A stretch of 64,000 nucleotides of DNA from Ostrinia nubilalis (Eukaryota; Arthropoda; Insecta; Lepidoptera; Crambidae): the NCBI RefSeq assembly GCF_963855985.1, contig NC_087093.1, positions 627,501-691,500 on the forward strand. Direction: 5' to 3'. The notes under the pieces are model-generated. The model worked only from the letters and a program-made list of their open reading frames with translations. It was not told where the DNA came from and did not search any database. The position numbers and the translations under genes were made by a program. Positions 59,811 to 64,000 of this stretch are shown in pieces (position 1 is the stretch's first letter; each line of letters begins with the position of its first letter).

Positions 59811-59989
59811 TCTATATATATAAAAATGAAACCCGTTTTCCGTTGTCACGACATAACATGAAAACGGCTTGACCGATTTGGCTGATTTTTTTTTTGTAGT
59901 TTTCTAATACTCTGTACAAGGTTTTTACGGAAAAAAATATAAAGAAAATCTCTACGCTAAGGCGGTACGAAGTTCGCCGGGTCAGCTAG
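59811..59989 (+). mobile_element. Short Helitron-like element in nompC intron 2
   Basis: Starts TCTATATATATAAAAATGA, ends with the hairpin GGCG-GTACGAAGTT-CGCC then GGGTCAGCTAG. It is flanked by A and T. 179 bp, non-autonomous, with all the terminal marks of a Helitron. Confidence 0.75.
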
Positions 59990-62974
59990 TAAATAAATAT
60001 AAATGAAAATAGTGTTATGTCTGAAGCCAAATGTATTTTAGAGTCAGGATGGTCAAGTGCGAGTAAAAGCTAAGGCATAACCATGCAGGTACGGGTGTGT
60101 GTTTGTGTTACCTATGTAAGTAACACTTTTGTAACATTTACTACAAACCCGTAATTTGTAACACCAAACTCAATAATGAGTTTGCGACCCATCGAGCAAT
60201 TTTTCACATAGCTGAGCAGCGTGTAATTTGTGTAACAACTTGCGTCGCCTAAGCTTCGAAACTTAGCTCAAGCAAAGTGGAGCGAAAGCGTAATTTCCAC
60301 TAGGCGGTGCGACCTATTGTAAAGCTTCGGTACAATGAAAGCTATTTTAATCTGTCTTAATTAGTCAATTAAATAAATTATAATGTTTCAAAACAGGATG
60401 TACAAAAAGCAGCTTGTTGCCGGTTGCAAACCAAGAGCTAAGTTAATTTCGCTTAGCTCGCATAACTGTCGCAATTTTCCATAGTTGTATGTAGACTGCT
60501 AACTATGCAAACACTATGGAAAACTGTGTCATCAGTCTGGAACCGGCATGTAAATGATACTAAAATGTTTACTTCATTTTGTCCAAAAATCAGGACTGGA
60601 CAGTTGAAAAACAACAACAACGAAACTACGAGTTAAAATAGATAACATCCTACAGCGTCACTTTTAATTTACAAACCAAAACAAAGGAAGTAACAAAAGC
60701 TCAACTATTCCAACTACGCTATGCTTAGCTTAGCGCGCAGTGTAGCCCGCGCTTAGCCTCTGACTTATTGCTTGGGCACGTGCCAGATGCGCGATAAGCA
60801 GCGATTTATGCCGGCACATTATAGGTCACCATCGCAGCCCTACTGGGCAAGTGCAGTAATGACCGTCACAGCACAAACATCTAGACAACGGGGACGCAGG
60901 TTCAAGGCGCCACTGGTCATCAACCCGCTGGATTATGATGAAGATAGAGACGTTCAAAATGAACGCGAGATAAAAATAGGCTAGTTGCCTAAAAAAATTT
61001 TTTTAGTCCGTAATGTTTAATATCAAAAAATATTGGACACGTATATTTTTATTTGTCAATCTAACAAATAATTACATAGTTATGGTGCGTTGAAGTTGCG
61101 CACGACGTCACAACGTGCGGCATTTTTAAGCAAGCGTTGACGTCACGGGCCTCTTCTTATGAACTTTGGGGCGCTTTATCTCTTTAAATTTTCATTAGTT
61201 TGAAAAAGTGAAAAATACGTGTAGAGTATTTTTTGATAAGTTAACGGACGGACTAATTAAAACTCTTGCTTTTTGACCCAGGCAACATCCCCATCCCATT
61301 CGTGTAGGCAGACAGGACTTTCTTCGCCGCAAATAAATGATGGAAAAAGCCAACAAACGGTGATTTACATGGATATTCTTATATATCACTACAATCTCTA
61401 CTCAAGTAATACACTTGAGTCATTATTTCCTGAAGACTCTTTCCATTATGTAAAGGAATGACGAATTTGCTACGCTGGTCATTCACATTTGACTTTTCAA
61501 ACTCCAGTCATACTTTCTTACCTCCTGAAAAGCCCCTGAAATCTTCTGAGTCACCAAATGAAGTTGAATCATCAGCACAGTCACAAAGTATCACTTGAGT
61601 GACGCCATACACGCAACCGCCGAATTACAAAGTCGAGAGCTCTTACAATAAGTTTAATTGCATTTTTATTGTTACCCATGTTGAGCGTAGTCACGAATTT
61701 TCCTCAATGTAGTGGAATGATTCCGAATTAATTAGAACACCTTAATGAAATCAGTGCATAAATGACGCAAAATGTAGAGTCCACATAATAGAATACAGTC
61801 ATATGAATTAGAAATATTGTACGTTCCTATGAACAATATGACAAATTGCATTTCATGTTAGTTTAAAGATATGACTACTGTTTTAAATCATATTTTCACA
61901 AGTGCATAATATTCATATCTAACTACCAACTGCAATTTTCTGTATGACGTACATTTCTTGATTAATGAAAATCGAGGGCATCCCTGTCTAATTCGTATCC
62001 AAAGTTTATTGGTTTTAACTGTTAGAAACAAAGTGGATAGTCGCAACTTGCTTCGACCCCAATACCTGAGCATTGCAGTGTTTGCTGTCTTGGGGAAACC
62101 TTGCTGTCTTCTCTGCAGGAGAGGTTCAGCCAATGGCTCCCCCGCTCAGGCGTTGGAAGTCTATCCCAGTGAGTTACGAGATTATAAAAGTGTTGTATTT
62201 CCTGTCCAGGCATTTTCACGTGTGATGTACAAAATTCTACCTCTACTAGACTTCAAAGCGTCCTAAAATAGAGTTAATTGAAGTGCGGTTGCTATTGGAA
62301 ATCAATGATGCAGCGCTCATAACTCTCCTATATGTGAGAGGCTTTGCGAAAAACCTAATCAAATATAGGTAAGAGCCAGACCTATATCAGCTGTAGACAG
62401 TGAAAGCGGTAATGGAAAGTAAACTAGACAATATTGGTCTCGAGTACAGACCACGTCCATTATTGTGCTGCCGCGTCATCGTCTGCTTAATAAATGGACA
62501 TTCCATTCAATATCATGGCTACTGAGAGCTTTTGAATGGGGCCACTATAAACCTTTGTGATCAAGGAAGTAAACTTATGTTTACGTGAACTTATAAGGCT
62601 GTCGTAATTATCATAATCGGAAATGAGTTAAACGCCGCTTGATTGGCATTTCTAATTGTGCCCCCTGTTGCTATAGGCTCTACTGCAAGTATAATTATCG
62701 CATCGTGTCTCGAAGAAAGTGGACGCACGCGATGTTGACCGTTGCGAACTATGCATTTAAAGCAGGCTCGGCAAATGTTTTCAGAGGCCTGAATGCGGAG
62801 CAACACTGTTTTAATTAAGATTTTAATGACCTGAAACAATTGTACAACTTTCTAACGAAGTAAAAGCTTCGTTTGTTGTGGGAGGTGAACCTAAGTCGAA
62901 TGTTCTTTTCATTTAATTTATCTTAACCCTTTGAAACCTTGAAGTACTGTTGTAACGTGTTTCTTTGTCCCCAG
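59990..62974. other. nompC intron 2, right part
   Basis: No gene supported. Short frames (60772-60984, 61958-62266) lack motifs. Confidence 0.45.
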
Positions 62975-63076
62975 GACAACTACAACGTGCTGCACATATC
63001 GGCGATGTACGCGAGGGAGGACATCGTTAAGCTGTTGCTCTCCAAGAGAGGGGTGGACCCTTTTGCCACTGGAGGG
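62975..63076 (+). CDS. nompC: nompC exon 3 (second ankyrin repeat)
   Basis: 34 codons between CCCCAG and GTAAGA, phase 0: DNYNVLHISAMYAREDIVKL then LLSKRGVDPFATGG. It is nearly identical to the second ankyrin repeat region of Drosophila NompC (DNYNVLHIAAMYSRED...). The remaining ankyrin repeats and the channel domain must lie beyond the right edge of the window. Confidence 0.92.
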
Positions 63077-64000
63077 GTAAGATATACTGATGGATGATCA
63101 AGAACCATGACGTCAAAATCACATAGTACAAATGAAAGTTGATTCACAACAAGAAGATATTGATAGAAATTGTTCAACAGGGTAAATTTTTACGAAACTT
63201 AATTACCATGTCTAAGCTTTAAAAAAACTACGTAATTTTGCAACAATGGTGGTGATGATACACCAAGAAAAAGAAGTAGGACTTACTTAACTAGTTGACC
63301 AATTTTTGTGCTGTCAAAATGTAGGTAAATCTAATACATAAAATGTAAGAACTCTACCGAAATAGTTACATCCCTTTGATTTAGATAGTCATCTACCTCG
63401 TTTGTAGTCCCTAAGATGGGGACGCATGTCATATCGCGCACGCACGGCGCCACAGTCGTATTTCTTTCCCCAGCGCACGTCAACTTCAGTCTAGATAAGG
63501 TACATAGTAGGTACCTCTACAATGGGAGCCTTGAAGATTGAGCACTAACATAGTACATACTTGTATTTTGGATTAGATCTATTTGGGGAGTAATCGTACT
63601 TCTTTTACGAGTTTTTGTAATTTTAATATGTTTGGCTCTAAGGTTGACTGAAGGAAAATGTCGAAAGGCATTAAGTCCGCCTTATGTACGCTGTTCTATG
63701 TGCATATAAGTTTAAAATAAATAAATAAAATGTACAGTGTGCGATTTAAGAAAACACAAAACTTACTTGACTTAAATCTGCCACATCCAGTCCAGTTGCC
63801 TGCATGTTTTGTCTTGTGAAGGCTAGAAGGCAAATCATTTTACTTCATCTTCCAATCTCTTTGCCAGACTCTTCATTGAGGTACCTTTAACAAAAAACAC
63901 CGTTAGCACCAAAATGAAGAGATCATAAATAGTACAAGCTTTGCTTAGTTTGGGACTAGAAGCGCAGTGTAAAATGTCCAAGGATATTTAAGGATAAAAG
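63077..64000. other. nompC intron 3, partial
   Basis: Contains a LINE/SINE 3' tail (GGCATTAAGTCCGCC..AAATAAATAAATAAA, about 63667-63729) and a repeat fragment at 63937-63990 (CAAGCTTTGCTTAGTTTGGG) related to 59646. The window ends inside this intron. Confidence 0.5.

Noticed and set aside
60772..60984. 70-codon frame with moderately coding-like composition in nompC intron 2
   Set aside because: No splice context or family match; the first codon is a non-ATG start.

Overview
The window reads as lepidopteran (moth or butterfly) genomic DNA. Genes are split by GT-AG introns, coding exons are GC-rich in AT-rich surroundings, and the interspersed repeats are ones common in Lepidoptera: Helitron-like elements ending in CTAG at A^T sites, RTE-type LINE tails, mariner, Tc1, hAT and Harbinger elements. 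No bacterial features, CRISPR arrays, rRNA genes or convincing tRNA genes were seen.

Left part (1-16.4 kb): two convergent genes. A class A (rhodopsin-like) G-protein-coupled receptor lies on the plus strand, with four exons at 676-2856 joining into a 329-residue seven-helix protein. A mitochondrial acyl-CoA synthetase of the ACSF2 type lies on the minus strand, with thirteen exons from 16243 down to 3118 joining in frame into 579 residues. Its introns are full of small transposons, some a few tens of bases from splice donors. Exon 7 sits at the edge of a 12-unit tandem array made of copies of that exon and its splice sites.

Right part (19.9-64 kb): the 5' part of nompC (TRPN mechanotransduction channel) on the plus strand. 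Exon 1 (19890-20234) encodes the cytosolic N-terminus; exons 2 (58648-58749) and 3 (62975-63076) encode the first ankyrin repeats; the gene continues beyond the window. Intron 1 is about 38.4 kb and is a transposon nest. It holds a Transib-like element inside a hAT element (23.8-25.3 kb). It also holds a 12.8-kb LTR element with identical 288-bp LTRs and no recognisable genes (28020-40829), which carries a hAT element that itself contains Tc1-type and Harbinger-type insertions. Further right are a degenerate mariner (44253-45543), a complete apparently intact Harbinger transposon with both of its genes (46362-50312), a head-to-head palindromic Tc1 derivative (53397-55030), an unclassified transposon with perfect 30-bp terminal repeats (55383-56682), and LINE and Helitron fragments.

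The genes do not form a pathway. ACSF2 and nompC are divergent with about 3.6 kb between their start codons; the receptor and ACSF2 converge with about 260 bp between stop codons. The main novelty is in the exon-7 array and in the structure of the mobile elements.
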